DNA from: Ailanthus altissimus
Taxonomy: Eukaryota; Streptophyta; Magnoliopsida; Sapindales; Simaroubaceae
Direction of reading: 5' to 3'
Assembly (NCBI GenBank): GCA_946807835.1
Contig: OX327702.1
Span: 15,934,001-15,998,000, forward strand
DNA length: 64,000 nucleotides
The notes under the pieces are model-generated. The model was not told the DNA's origin. It did not search any database and worked only from the letters and a program-made list of their open reading frames with translations. The position numbers and the translations under genes were made by a program. Positions 46,614 to 58,619 of the stretch are shown here, piece by piece (the first letter of the stretch is position 1; each line of letters opens with the position of its first letter).

Positions 46614-47555
46614 GTGTCAGGTGGGCCCAAGACCCATTAACAAAGGGCATCGCTGATAAGCATACTGATCTACCTATGAAGACTCGATATTTAATCCTAA
46701 ACACCTTGTCAGGTCATCAAACTGAAGATTCTTATCATCCTAATATTTCAAAGGCATTCCAAAAACTAATTAATTTAGAGACTAATTGTAAATATTCTAA
46801 TATTGACAAGTCAATACTAAAAACTCAAAGATCTTTATTTTTCCCTAATTCTTACCCAATGACCCAATTATTACAAAGCTTAGTCCATCTAATTTAGCAC
46901 ATAAAGCCTTAGTGTGGCTTAACCTATAAGCACGAGCCCAGACACTTTAAGGATACACTGGTTAGGGGTTAGGCCTAGAGCCTTCAATCTACCACCCTCA
47001 ATGAAGTTCAACAACAATTGAAGAGATGTCCTCGAGCTGGCTCGCAGTCTTTGATTCTCTCAAAAAGAGTCCTCGACATTGGGTACCTTTCTCGACCAAG
47101 CCAACCATCTCGGTCATATACTAACAACCTAAAATGAACCTACCATCGAGAATCACATGATCCGAGATTCTTTTTACAGATACAACTCCTATAATTTCGA
47201 TAGGAGTCCTGCAATGGTAAGAAAGATCTACCTTTATTTTGATAAAAACTCTAACAAATGATTCTAAGAAGGGAAGCCTTGATGTTTTTCAATTCTAATA
47301 GAATTCTATGACTATGAATTGAAATCACATCGCAACTCTATAAATAGGTTCCAAATTGCTAAGTTAAGGGAAGAATTCTTGATTCTGAATAAGCCCTCCT
47401 AGCTCTCAAATCTACCAACATTTTCTCTCTTTCTTTTATCACCTTTTTATTGTCTTTCTATTCTTTTAGTTTTTTTTAATCTTTCTTGGCTTAAACATCA
47501 GAGTATCATTGTCGAAAAAAAATTTGGCGTGATCTAACATTGTTTTAGTTGCAGG
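46614..47555 (+). repeat. Tat-like gypsy LTR
   Basis: It opens near GTGTCAGGTGGGCCC. The TATA box is CTATAAATAGG (47338-47348). A C/T-rich stretch follows (about 47410-47480). It ends with CTTAAACATCAGAGTATCAT, then TTTGGCG and GTTGCAGG, the arrangement of Tat/Retand-type LTR ends (CATC-GAGTGTC...TTTGCAGG). No pol is attached, so it is a solo LTR or a truncated element; no target duplication is identified and both ends are approximate. Confidence 0.6.
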
Positions 47556-49081
47556 ATCCTTATCAAACCCAATATCCTTGGAGCAAACCAATCTAGCCTA
47601 TTTTTCACAAAGCCTAGATGCTTTATTGATTATTATTCTCAAAAAAAAGAAATTCAACTCATTAATTTGAAATTGTCCAAAATTTTAGATGAACATTTTC
47701 TTTTTTAAAGTCATTGGTCTATCTATAAATTTCAAAAACTATTTCGTTCTGAACATCAAATTTTTAGAACTTATATCATTATTTTTGAATCTCATATTAT
47801 AAACTTTTAAGTTTCTGTTTATTTTTTTTTCTGAATCTCATTTTATAAACCTTTTTTTCCAGAGATTTCAAAATCAATTATTGTGTTTCATCTTTTGCAG
47901 ATGATATGAATCTAGACAATAATTAAACATCGACTCCCCCGGAAAGTCCAGGCGATTTTAATGGTGTGATATGAATCTAGACAATAGGAAAGTCCAGGCA
48001 TATTTAGTAGAAGGATCGATCTTTATCCATCGAAAATGTACGATAAGTTCCTGCAATACTATATATGATCTGATGTCAAGAATATGCTTCTATTATTATA
48101 TATACTTAATTGTATTTCAATACTGCTGTCAATAATTAGCATTGTTACTGTTACATATTTCTTGAAGACAACCTCAATCTGCCCATAGAATTAAAATTAT
48201 TTTGTGGAAAAGAACAAACAAGCAAGACAAAAATGGCTATAACGTATTGTCATCCTAGAAACAAGAAACCGAATTCCACTTCAAGGGTTGTTTTATCTAG
48301 CTACTATGTAGCTTTCGTGCCAACCACCCAAGACTATGAGTCCATACCATCTCCCTTATTTTCTCAGGAAATATCCTTAATTTCCTCTAACTTTTACAGT
48401 GAAAAAACTTATATACATAAATATACATATATATATATATATAAATGAAGCAGTTGCGTGATACAATTTTATAATACTCAATCAATAAAATTAAAACCGC
48501 GGATTAATAAAGTAGGTGTCGAGACACAAAAAATTTTATTTTTTATCCTTCAAAAATCGAATTCTGATGGCTTGATATAAAAAAACATAAACGCTGCCTT
48601 AAAGCCATGCCCTTGGAACATTATAATTACTTATTATATCATTCATCTATTAAATATTCATACACCTAATCCGATTCGTGTAAAAACACACATTAATGAA
48701 ATCCCCCGTTCAAGATTAGCGTGAGGAAAACTTCATCCTTAAAAACAAAATTGAATAAATTAATAAATTAGAAGAGGAGAAAAAATGTCGTCGTACCAAG
48801 TGTATGAAGATTCAGAATTTAAGATTTCTCTATAATATCAAAGGTAAATGGCTACATATTTAAAATCTATCCTCTGATTATATACTGAAAACATCCAGAA
48901 CCAGAGGATTAAAAGAAGAAGAAGAAAAAAGAAAAAAGAAAACAGACAGGTATAGGCTAAAACGATGATCAACCCAGAGGAGTCATTGATCTAAGCTCTA
49001 TCAAAATTTTCAATAATAACTCTGTACGACCCTCACTCCATTAATAAAATATTATAATCTTCTTCTTCTTATTGTTGTCTG
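47556..49081. other. Intergenic sequence downstream of the S40 gene
   Basis: No gene is supported. A short duplication repeats GATATGAATCTAGACAAT and GGAAAGTCCAGGC (47904-47953 and 47968-47998). A TA microsatellite lies at about 48420-48445. A 71-codon frame at 48233-48448 starts MAITYCHPRNKK but ends in microsatellite and resembles nothing known to me. A purine run (48913-48950) and the 3' flank of the S40 gene complete the stretch. Confidence 0.5.
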
Positions 49082-49588
49082 CTAATCTTCAAACCCAACT
49101 TTTTTCCAAATTGCATTTCTGACCCGACGCAAATCTCTCCCTTTCAAAGTCCTCCCTATTCCTTCATGAACAGAAAACGAAGCCCCTCTCCTCATCGCTA
49201 AATATTCATGAGGAGGAACCAATCCGTAGTACTCATCATCCTCGTTGTCGTTGTCGTTGTCATCAACATCTTCGTCGCTCTCCCTTTTGCCGTGCACTCT
49301 ATACTCTTCCTTCAGAATCTTTGACCAGTCCGGTATGTTCACCGGCAATGAAGCAGACGCCACGGGCATCCTCCGTTCGCCAGCATCGATATTCTTTTTC
49401 ACATGCTTTCTCAACGAACGCGAACTCGGTATTGGCTTTTTCATCTCCATGGGAACAGATACGTTTAACTTGTACATATCAGCTTCCTCAAACTCGGAAA
49501 GATTATCAGAAGCAATCGTTGCAGTGCCAGCAAGTGAGGTTGGATAGATGTAGCTTGGCTTTGCATGGAAGATATTCCTTGATGCCAT
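49082..49588 (-). CDS. S40-family (DUF584) senescence regulator
   Basis: Single-exon gene of 168 residues, the usual size of plant S40 proteins. Diagnostic motifs: LPVNIPDWSKILKEEY (residues 81-96), an acidic stretch rich in Asp, Glu and Asn (103-120), LVPPHEYLAMRR (123-134), ASFSVHEGIGRTLKGRDL (136-153) and the C-terminal RRVRNAIWKKVGFED. S40 proteins are mostly nuclear and linked to leaf senescence and stress responses; their biochemical activity is unknown. The first ATG is used because it gives the typical MASRN start and full length; the frame ends TAG. The acidic run is encoded by a GAC/AAC-type microsatellite, so its length may vary between alleles. It is the only intact protein-coding gene in the window. 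Antisense ORFs over it (49245-49656) are shadows. Confidence 0.93.
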   Translation of the reverse strand: MASRNIFHAKPSYIYPTSLAGTATIASDNLSEFEEADMYKLNVSVPMEMKKPIPSSRSLRKHVKKNIDAGERRMPVASASLPVNIPDWSKILKEEYRVHGKRESDEDVDDNDNDNEDDEYYGLVPPHEYLAMRRGASFSVHEGIGRTLKGRDLRRVRNAIWKKVGFED

Positions 49589-50834
49589 TGAAGAAGAGAA
49601 GCAGCTATATCTCTGAAATTGGGATTAATTTGGTTGGTTTATGCTTTCTTTTTTGAAATAATGAAGTTGCAGACGTTATTATTAGTTATTGGCTTTCTTC
49701 TACTCTACCTTTATGTCCTTAATATTGTTGATCGATGTTGAGTCTCATTTTTATAGTGTAATGGATAATCTCATCTTTATAAGCAACTATATTAAAAAGC
49801 TAAATGTAATTGCTTAAAAGCGGGAACCTCCATATGCTTAGCGTGAGCTCACAAATCAGTTCCATCACCAACGTCTTGATTTTCAACTCACAAGATCAAA
49901 AACTGGTGGGGGGTCATTTGTATTTTGGTCTAAATAGAAGCTTCCTGCCAAATAAATATAATAATCTCAATAAAAATATTACTCAACAAATAAAATTTAT
50001 ATTAATTAAGAAAATATTAATTAATCAATTAATTAATAAATTATTAATTTATGAATATATTCTTTATTTTATAAAAAAAATATGTAAGAAAACCAAAATT
50101 ACACAATATCAAAGATTCAACATTGTAACACTGGAATCATATAATCTTTTAAAATGAATTATAGTCACTAATTTTAATCGTAATATTTTAGAAGTTATGA
50201 ATTAGGCAACCAAAATAAAAATGAAAAATGTTTTAGATGCAATCTTGCAATTTTAGCTTGGTAATAGATTTTTGAGAAAATACAATTGCAAATTGTTTTT
50301 AACATTATAAAATTAGACTACTGATAATATAACTTTAGAGAATTTAGAACCCTTAGATGGCAGAGGCATTCAAGAATTGAAAATAATAATCAAAGAGCTA
50401 TAGTGCCCTAATGGAATGGATGCGTACCTCTTGAACTACCTGGAGAAGATGACACAACTTCAAAAATTTTAAGTAACAAGCAAATTATTGAGTGTCATCG
50501 GAGAATGGTAGAGAGGACAAAGTTGAAGATCATAGTTCTACTATGGAGCCCTTGTCATGCAAAGAAGCACTCAAAGTGACAATAACATTAAATAATATTT
50601 TGTTACACTTGAAAATGTCATATCAAAAACTTGAAAATGTCATATCAAAACTTCTTTTCACATTATAAAAAGTTAGACACAAGGTCTAAATTGATATTTC
50701 AAGAAAAAAAAAACAAACAACATTGGATACATATTTTATGAAAGCCTCTTAGATATATCATATGGATTTAGTTGATTATTAATTTATATTGTAAGTAAAT
50801 CTTATATGCGACTACAAAGTCTTTCTAATAATGT
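49589..50834. other. Upstream region of the S40 gene and intergenic DNA
   Basis: On the minus strand a pyrimidine-rich 5' leader (GCTGCTTCTCTTCTTCAATG) precedes the start codon. A CCAAT-type box (AGCCAATAA) lies about 100 bp upstream, at about 49687-49695; no clear TATA box. Beyond about 49800 the sequence is AT-rich with no gene. A 23-bp unit with ACTTGAAAATGTCATATCAA is directly repeated at about 50608-50652. Confidence 0.45.
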
Positions 50835-50839
50835 ATTAT

Positions 50840-52216
50840 TGATGTGTGCTACAATAGTTAAGCGCAAGTATATGCTATTGTATCAAGTAATATAAGATAT
50901 TAAGTTCAAGTATGTTCTGATAATGGGGACTATACGATCTTATTGTTAAATCAATTACTAAAATTATATCTATTTAGCTTTTATCTAGAAAAATCAAAAT
51001 CTGAAATTCAATTAATTAACCTAATTTTATCAAATTAAACTAAACCTAAATAACAAATAAACAAATAGTTGAACTCACTAATTAATAACAATCTAGGATT
51101 TTGACTCATTCTATAATATTTTATTAGATTTATTAATCTCTTAGTTAATTTTTTAATACAAATTAATTACCTAGACTCTAATCTCATCACAAGTCTTTGT
51201 CGATGGTCGAATGACTATATTACGCATTCTAACAATCACCTATATGTCTATGGTAATTAGAATAGAATGTAATTCATTAAAACAAAATCTAAATCATACT
51301 ATGCATACCATCTTGGTATATGTTTATCTTACATAGAACTCATAATTGTTAACCTATGATCATGCATCAAACTATTCTAGACTAAACACACGAATCCATC
51401 TATCGAGTTCATCACGGTTCCTCAATCATTCATAATATTGGCTAGATATAATGAAAGTATTAAACAAAAGATAGAATGAATCAATTATATGTTTTAAGAT
51501 TATAAACTAATAATTAACAAAATCTAACTACATACTAGGTTCAATAATCTAACTCTGGATCAAACAAGTTTAGCTTATCTCTAAACCAAGAGTATCTAAT
51601 CAATTCATGAATAATAGCAAGAATAAGAATATAAAGATAAGAAAAGAGAAGAAAAACTAATCAAGAAGAAGTTTTGAGTTGCTTCTCTCTTAATCTTGAC
51701 TTGAAGCTTGAATATTAATTTATTGGCTTTGATCTCTTGTTTGTATTTGTGAATTATTTTCCCAAGTTTTTTTCTCTCTCCAAGTCTCTATTTTAGCTTT
51801 AAAAAGAGTGTTTATATGGGTTTAAGAAACCCAGGGTTGAGGGCCTTCGAATTCAAGTTGAAATTGTACTTTAAGAAAGAGCTTCTTTAGTCGCACCGGC
51901 ACTGCGACGCTCGGACCAGGAAGCTTGAGGGTGTTGATTTTCTCCTGGGTGCCGTGGTGCTAAGCTTTTTGACCTGAAAGCCGCAGCATCCAACTTTAGG
52001 CATTGCAGCGCCTAGGCCTAGGTTGGACGGCTCTCATATTTTTTGCGTAACTTTGGCATTTGTCGTCCATTTCACCTCCCGTTTGTTGAAATCATCATAT
52101 TTTTCCTCGTGCACCTATTTATGATCAAAAATACAATTAAATAGCCAAATATTCATAAATTAGAGAAAAACCTAAGTTCAGCGTACTAAATGTACTAATG
52201 CATTTACACCATATCA
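50840..52216 (-). mobile_element. Athila-like solo LTR with 5-bp target duplication
   Basis: It is bounded by TGATGTGTGC and CACCATATCA and flanked by ATTAT (50835-50839 and 52217-52221). Minus-strand layout matches 8490-9975: start TGATATGG, GC-rich cassette (about 51885-52025, e.g. GCCGCAGCATCC, CATTGCAGCGCC), TATA box at 51811-51817 (reverse of ATATAAA), and an end with TATACTTGCGCTTAA. No internal domain. It lies about 1.2 kb upstream of the S40 start codon. Confidence 0.88.
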
Positions 52217-52221
52217 ATTAT

Positions 52222-53389
52222 CCTATAAATTTATTGAATTATTAATTTAATAAGTTGGCTCCAAGTCAAGAATAACAAAAAAAAAATTAATTAAAGATTA
52301 TCAATTTATTGAGTATTAATTTGTCAAGATTATATTGTATAACATATAAAAATTTGAAAGCTCCAGATATTGGCACTCTACAAATTGTCCTCCTTGCCCT
52401 TGTGTACTTCATGAATTTATAGGAATGCACCATCCTCCTGTACGAAAAACACTCCATGCTCAAGTTAGTGTTTATCCAAGAAAGATTGTGCGGATGTGTG
52501 GGAGTATAGTAAAGACAAATAAGGTGCTCCAAAAATTGAATAAGAATCAATTGCTAATGAAATAAAATAAATTGATTAATGGCTAATCGAATAATGTGAA
52601 TCATGCATTATGAATAAAATGAATAATGAGTAAGATTGCATGCTTATTTATCGTGCATAAAAAATAATCTATATCAAAATATGAATATATGAATTCAAAT
52701 TCTTGTCAAATTCTAAGTTTAATTATATCTTAGTTAATTAGGAATTCTAATATGTCTTATAGCCATCCATTATAGAAAAATGATTTAAGTGAAATTCTTA
52801 TACTAGTGAGAAATTCTTATTTATGCAAAATAATAATTAGCTAATTAAAATTTGAATAGGATTTAAAATTTAATCCACTTTTACCTCTTTATAACTGACA
52901 CAACTTGTTTATGGGATTTATGGGTTGGTGGGTCTGGTTACCTAACATGTTAAATTTAAATTTTGGGGTGAGTTCTCTTAAAGATTGGATTTTGTGTGAA
53001 CTTCTTAAGTAATTTAAATAATGGGTTTAATATTTAATATCATAATTTATAAATTATTAATTTAATATGTTGACTTTAAGTCAAAATTACTAAAAATATT
53101 ATTTAATTAAGATTATTAATTTATTGAGTATTAATTTATTAAAATTTTGCTGTAAAATATATATGCGTGTATATATATATTATAACATACGAGTCTTCTG
53201 CACATTAATTTTATATGTATATTTTGTCTATAAAATTGTACTAAGTATATAAAAATATCCACACCATCATTTATTGGACACGCGTGTACACCGAGTGTAA
53301 ATAAGACTTCTCTATACCAAGATTAATACTTGAAGACATATTATTTCTACCAATGACAAGGAGTCAATGGAATATGGATATCAAATATT
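52222..53389. repeat. Unassigned AT-rich stretch with a ~120-bp direct repeat
   Basis: 52222-52345 and about 53037-53160 share an imperfect direct repeat (TTATTGAATTATTAATTTAAT-type start, GACTTTAAGTCAA/GGCTCCAAGTCAA, TTTATTGAGTATTAATTT). Between them is AT-rich sequence with no usable frame. A TA microsatellite lies near 53158-53180. It could be a short LTR-type pair (TRIM-like) or a local duplication. Confidence 0.4.
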
Positions 53390-53868
53390 ATTTCATGTAA
53401 TATATATATAATAAATAATATTGTTGACCTGAAGAAGTGGTTTCTTGGATACACAAGCGTTAAATTTGTTAAGGGGGAATCAAACTTTAGACCTCGTCTG
53501 GATTGGATCAATTGGCACAAGTTTGGGTTTCCTGTTTCGCGCGAACTGTGGAGAGAGGCCTTCAATGACAACACGCACACAAGCTCAAAAGTGATCTTGT
53601 CAGGGTGAGTTCCGGCGAAGACGCTTCGATGCTTAAGTCAGAAAATGAGATTTTTCTCTCTAAAAAATATGATAAACTAGGAATAAAATGTTTTGTGGAG
53701 ATATTTTCATCATCCTTTGCCATGTCTCCCTCTTTTTTCTTTTATAGTGATGGCCTTTCAGGGACTTTTTTGGGCTTTCCTCTGTAGTTTTTTGTCTTGT
53801 GCCTAATATTTCCTATTGTACTTCTGACACACGCCAGGTATCTTCATACTGCCCCCACTCTCCCCCCC
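53390..53868 (-). repeat. Tat-like gypsy LTR fragment, minus strand
   Basis: Read on the minus strand: a U3-like part with CCTGGCGTGTGTCAGAAGT; TATA box CACTATAAAAG (53740-53750 region); AGAGAGAAAAATCTCATTTT; then CTGACTTAAGCATCGAAGCG and TCTTCGCCGGAA, the block near the end of Tat-type LTRs. It ends where a copia LTR begins at 53871. Neither end is certain, and its internal domain is not recognised. Confidence 0.5.
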
Positions 53869-53870
53869 AT

Positions 53871-54045
53871 TGTTGAGGTCAGTGCTTATGTGTCATCCTT
53901 GAATGTACATATACTTGTGTATTTATACAAGTGTACATTCTCATTAAATCGCTAATACCAATTAATATGGTACTATGCAATGTAACGTTACAGACATTAT
54001 ACGATCTGAAGAAGTTCATATCAGATCTAAAAAGTTTTAGATAAG
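53871..54045 (+). repeat. Copia-2 LTR start, probably 5' LTR of element G
   Basis: TGTTGAGGTCAGTGC onward matches the first 170 bp of the LTRs at 27532 and 61869. It breaks off at TTTAGATAAGG, against gypsy sequence. Confidence 0.75.
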
Positions 54046-54126
54046 GGTTTGAGGAACTTCCGTCGGGGTGCTTGGCAGGGCCACTGGGATCTACAGTAGA
54101 GGGTCCCAGACCGGGTCCTGTTAGAG
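54046..54126 (+). repeat. Last ~80 bp of the chromovirus 5' LTR
   Basis: GC-richer than its surroundings (GAACTTCCGTCGGGG, GGGTCCCAGACCGGG) and directly followed by a primer-binding-like site, so it is the 3' tip of a 5' LTR cut off by the junction with the copia LTR. Confidence 0.55.
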
Positions 54127-54138
54127 TAGTATCAGAGC
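54127..54138 (+). promoter_or_regulatory. Mutated primer-binding site of the chromovirus
   Basis: TAGTATCAGAGC differs from the initiator Met-tRNA complement by one G-to-A change at the second base. GAGCCCGAC context follows. Confidence 0.7.
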
Positions 54139-54269
54139 CCGACTTTTGAAATTTTAGTTAGAAAGTTTATTTTTAGAATGATATTCTTGAAATTTCATGC
54201 ATATTTTTCTAAGATTAGTAAATTGAATTCTATGTATTTAATAATCTTTTGCATCACTAAATTCACAAA

Positions 54270-55500
54270 AAATATACATCGTCATAGAGACCCGCGTACT
54301 AGGAGAGCAGCTGCAGAGGCTTTTGCATCTGAAGAGGAGCAGGAGAATGAGTCAGTAAATGTTCCTACGCCTCAGACCCCCTCTTACGTCATCTCAGCTT
54401 GTTGAGCTAGAGAATGGAAACATGAATGTAGCTCAAATACTAGCAGCAGCAATCCAGCAGCCAAGAGAGATAAGAGTATCCATTGAGCGCACCAAGAAAT
54501 TGGGCGTTAAGTTGTATAACGGTACCGGAGACCCTGAGAAAGCCCTATCCTGGTTAGAGAACAATGAAGAAATTTTTTAGGTTATGGGATGTACTGAAGA
54601 ATAGATGGTTATATACTCTGCATTACTGTTGAAGGAAGGGGCAAAAGACTGGTAGAAGGCCTTGCAAATGAGGAATACCGATGGGGTGTCTTGGGCGGTT
54701 TTCAAAAAGGAATTTCTGAATAAGTTCTACTCCAAAAGTTATAAAGATGTAAAGATAGAAGAGTTCTTCAAGCTGGAACAAGGTTCTCTCTCGGTGGTAG
54801 AGTATGAGAAGAAGTTTTCAGAGCTCCTCCGTGTCGTTCCCTTTATAGCTGATAATGAAGAGTAGAAGGCTAATCGATTTACAGTGGGTCTTAATCCTCG
54901 AATCAGGGTGTACGTGGTATCGATAGCCTACACTTAGTATGGAGCATTGGTGAAAGCTGCAACTCAAGTTGAAAGAAGCATGGCGGCCATTCCTAAACTA
55001 AAATAGTAAGGCCAGAAAAGAGGTTGGTCAAGAGGTTCTCAAAGAGGGCCAAGTAAATTCACATGAACAGATGAGAGATCTATATGGTCTAGCAGTCAGA
55101 AACTAAGCCAAAGAGCTTAATCCAGTCAAGCTTTCGTTCAGCAACCATCGGCCGGATCCCGAAGCACTAAAAAGAGTTGGAAGAATTTTTCAATGTGTAA
55201 TAAATGTGGCAAGGCCCATCCAAGGGATTGTAAAAAAGGGATTACCGATTGTTATAAGTATGGTTAAGAGGGCCACTACATGAGGGATTACCCAAATAAT
55301 GAAGCCAATAGTAAGCTAGAAGACAAACCATCAGCTCCGGGACAAACTAGTAGTGGCCGAGGACAGATTCGAGGCGGTCCCTAATTCAAAAGGCCGAGTG
55401 GCTCAGGCCAGCTTATGAGGGGAGCCGGTCAAGGAGGATCATCCAGAGGACTGCAAGACAGACCGCATACCCAAGCTAGGGCATTTGCAGTGACCTAGTA
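54270..55500 (+). pseudogene. Chromovirus gag with two zinc knuckles
   Basis: Gag core: GVKLYNGTGDPEKALSWLEN (about 54500-54560), KDW-stop-KALQMR, FKKEFLNKFYSKSYKDVKIE (about 54700-54760), SVVEYEKKFSELLR and FTVGLNPRIRVYV. The first zinc knuckle CNKCGKAHPRDC (from 55196) keeps its ligands. The second (about 55250-55291) reads CYKYG-stop-EGHYMRDY, with two Cys positions changed to Tyr and a stop. At least eight stops occur, nearly all TAG. The protein would coat the element's RNA, but this copy cannot make it. Confidence 0.85.
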
Positions 55501-56436
55501 AGAGGCGGATGCGGCCTCAAAAGTTGTGATAGGTATGATGTCAAATTTTGATTGAGATGCTTATGTACTGATAGATCTTGGAGCAACCCATTCTTTTATT
55601 TTTATAGAGTTTACTACAAATGCTAGTATAGTGCCCCAATTATTAAATTGTATGGTAGTAGTGTCTCTTCCTATAGAAGACTCCATTATAGCAGAAAGAG
55701 TGTATAGGGGTAGTAAAATCAATATTGAGGGCCAAGAGTTTATGGCAGATTTGATTTTGCTGGCCATCAGTGAGTTTGATGTGATTTCGAGGATAGATTG
55801 GTTGTCTAAATATCGGGCCTTAATGGATTACTTCCGGAAAGAAGTCAGATTAGGTAGCCTAGGGGGAATGGAAGTTATTTTCTATAGAGTGCAAAAATCA
55901 CTTTCCGCCAGTATGGTGCCGATAATGAAGGTAAGAAAGATGCTACAAAAGTCATGTCAGGGGTATTTAGTTTATGCCATAGAAGTAAGAGACAGTGAAG
56001 CGAAATTAGAGGATATTCCAGTGGTTAGAGAGTTTCCTGATGTATTTCCAGAGGATCTTTCGGGCTTACCTCCAGATAGAGAAATAGAGTTTCAAATAGA
56101 AATAGCTCCTGGAATACAACTAATTTCCAAAGCACCCTACAGAATGGCTCCTTCAGAATTAAAAAAACTAAAGGTGCAGATAAAAAGAGTTGGTGAATAA
56201 GGGTTTTATCAGACCGAGTACTTCTCCTTAGAGGGCACCGATTTTGTTTGTAAAGAAGAAAGACGGAAGTATGAGATTATACATTGATTATAGGAAACTG
56301 AATAAAGTAACAGTGCTTAATCAATATCCACTTCCAAGAATTGATGATTTGTTTGATCAGCTACAGGGGGCCATAGTATTTTTCAAGATAGATCTGAGGT
56401 CAGGCTATCATCAATTGAGAATCCGGGAGGAAGATG

Positions 56437-58619
56437 TGTTGGAGCTGGTGCTCACGTGCCATTCCAATATTGTATGAATATTAATTGTTAATATTTATAC
56501 AATAAACATTTCGAATAAAGATTGTTAATATCATATTAATATGGTAGAATGCTTGTAACATTACAGATATTGTTTGATCTGAAAGAGTTCAGATCTAATC
56601 TAAAGGAGTTTAGATCAGAACTAATAGTTATCAAAGCTGAGAGTTATAAATGCTAATAGTTAGCACTGTTAATAGTTATCAGTTTATAAGAGTTAGCGAG
56701 GTCTAAAGAGTTAGAACTTTGTCTATAATGAGACAAAGACCTGAGAGTATACTTATAATGATATAGTTGCAAAGAGTTGCAATAGGTGCTAAGAAATATC
56801 ATTATGTAAGTATGTCTCAAATATAATGTTCTTGATCTATGATCACCAATACGGGTCTATCGGTGAATTCACATTATATAGATTAGTGTATATCTATATC
56901 TGACTAGTTCAGATGGTTGTTCTTAGTTGACCATGAGCTTAGAGCTTGTATAGGCATACAGGTATCCAGTCAGGACTGGATACTGAACAGACTCATGAGG
57001 ACCCCGATAGATATCCTATGAAACCGTCAAAGGAAGGTCCTCTCGAGTTGAGTAGTAATCGTGGTCCTTTGACCTGAGCGCCACGGTGGTCTTGTGAGTG
57101 ATCCATCATGCTTTGGTTCCACATATGTTAGAGACCTTTCATGGTCTGACCGCTATGTGTCGCTGGGTATGGTCCGATGCTCATGGAGTCCGGTGTGCGT
57201 AGATAAGGGATCCATCAGCTTACGTAGGTAAGTTGTATATCCGATGCTCCGAGATTGTATTTCATAAAGTCTTGTGGCCACAAGCATAAACCCGGGAAAA
57301 GAGTTTTCCACAGGATTAAACAATATAGTAAAAGTGTTTGCGTATATTGTTTATCGAGATACGAATCTGGAGATAAGATTATTGGATGAGCAAATGGGGA
57401 TTTGATGGTGTTGATCTATATCCCCGCACATCCAGGATATAAATGATGGAAGGATTATACGTATACGTTATGACCTCAACTTGTATGGTGTGACACGCTG
57501 ATTTGTAATATTCGTAACGTGTGCGTGGGGCATCGATTACGGATTAATGGAATAGTTCCATTTGACAAATCGGGTGTAGACCTAGAGAGTCCCAATATGA
57601 AATGTACTCTTTGAGCACTTGGGCAGTGTACCGTATTGAATTGTTCAATACAGTATAATTCAGCAATTACTAAGGTTACGTTAACTAAAGTATATGGTTA
57701 AATGGTGGGACCTACTTTAGGTTAACTTGGTAACCGAGTAAGGAGATAATAGTAATTTCACTTTATGATTATTTAATTGTTAAATAATTAAAATAAATAT
57801 TTATTTGTTTAATTGTTAAATAAATGATTTAACTTAACTAAGGTTAAAGGTTAACCATAAGGTTGAGTTAGTTAACTTTACTTAATAGTTAAGTAAAGGT
57901 TAACCTAACCATGGTTAAGTTAGTTAACTATGGTTAAATTAATTAAATATTTATTAACTTAAAGGTTAAGTTAAAATAATCTAACTAAGGTTAAATGTTA
58001 ACTAAGGTTAGGTTAAGCCAAATGAAATTCAAATTAGTTTGGAATTAATGCATTTGTATATAAAGTGAAATGAAATTGAAAATCATTTAAGTTTTTGAAA
58101 GTTTTTAGTTTTAGGTTTTGCAATTTTGGGAGCCATTTCAATTTGAGAAATTAAAATTGTTTGTTTTGTGTTTTAAGTGTTAGAACAACAAAACAAATTG
58201 AATAAATAGTTACTAAATGTAATAACTAAAAACAAGATTTGTTTTATTTATTCAAGAGTGAATAAAAGGAAAAACAAATTTAATTAAGTTAAATAGTTTA
58301 ACTTTGAATCAAGTTTAAGAGTTAAACATATATGCTGGATTAAGATGCTGCCATTCTAGACAATCAAACCCACCCTTGTTGATTGCTAGGATTGATCAAA
58401 GATTCATTTCATGGTGGACTTCAAAGAAAATTAATCCAAAGGCTTCAATGGTGATATTTTCTCAATCTCAAATTTTCATTTAATCAAATATGTATTTTCT
58501 GTGTTCATTGTATATAATCTTTCGCTGTGCACATGTATGTATGAGATATGTATATTGTTTGTATGATGAACACAACCCACATGCAAGCACCCTAGTTAAT
58601 TTGTAAAACACACCCAACA
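56437..58619 (+). mobile_element. Copia-1 solo LTR inserted in chromovirus RT
   Basis: It starts TGTTGGAGCTGG and ends ACACACCCAACA. Flanks are AGATG (56432-56436) and AGATA (58620-58624), one mismatch, and the RT frame is continuous across it. It has a GGTTAA/TTAACC cluster at 57664-58016, TATATAAAG at 58057-58065 and the hairpin. It is the closest relative of 23681-25871 and one of the youngest events here. Confidence 0.9.
58353..58392 (+). other. LTR hairpin, solo LTR in chromovirus
   Basis: ATTCTAG (58353-58359) pairs with CTAGGAT (58386-58392, one T-G wobble). A58360 is bulged. CAATCAA (58361-58367) pairs with TTGATTG (58379-58385). The loop begins ACCCACC. Confidence 0.65.

Noticed and set aside
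48233..48448. 71-codon ORF starting MAITYCHPRNKK
   Set aside because: No recognised domain, ends in a TA microsatellite, and no supporting promoter or homology visible; possible but unsupported.
49245..49656. ORFs of 100 and 111 codons antisense to the S40 gene
   Set aside because: They are shadows of a conserved coding sequence; the minus-strand frame has family motifs.
23681..58619. Direct LTRs at 23681-25871 and 56437-58619 as ends of one 35-kb element
   Set aside because: Each has its own different target duplication (TTAGC versus AGATG/AGATA) and interrupts a separate host element.
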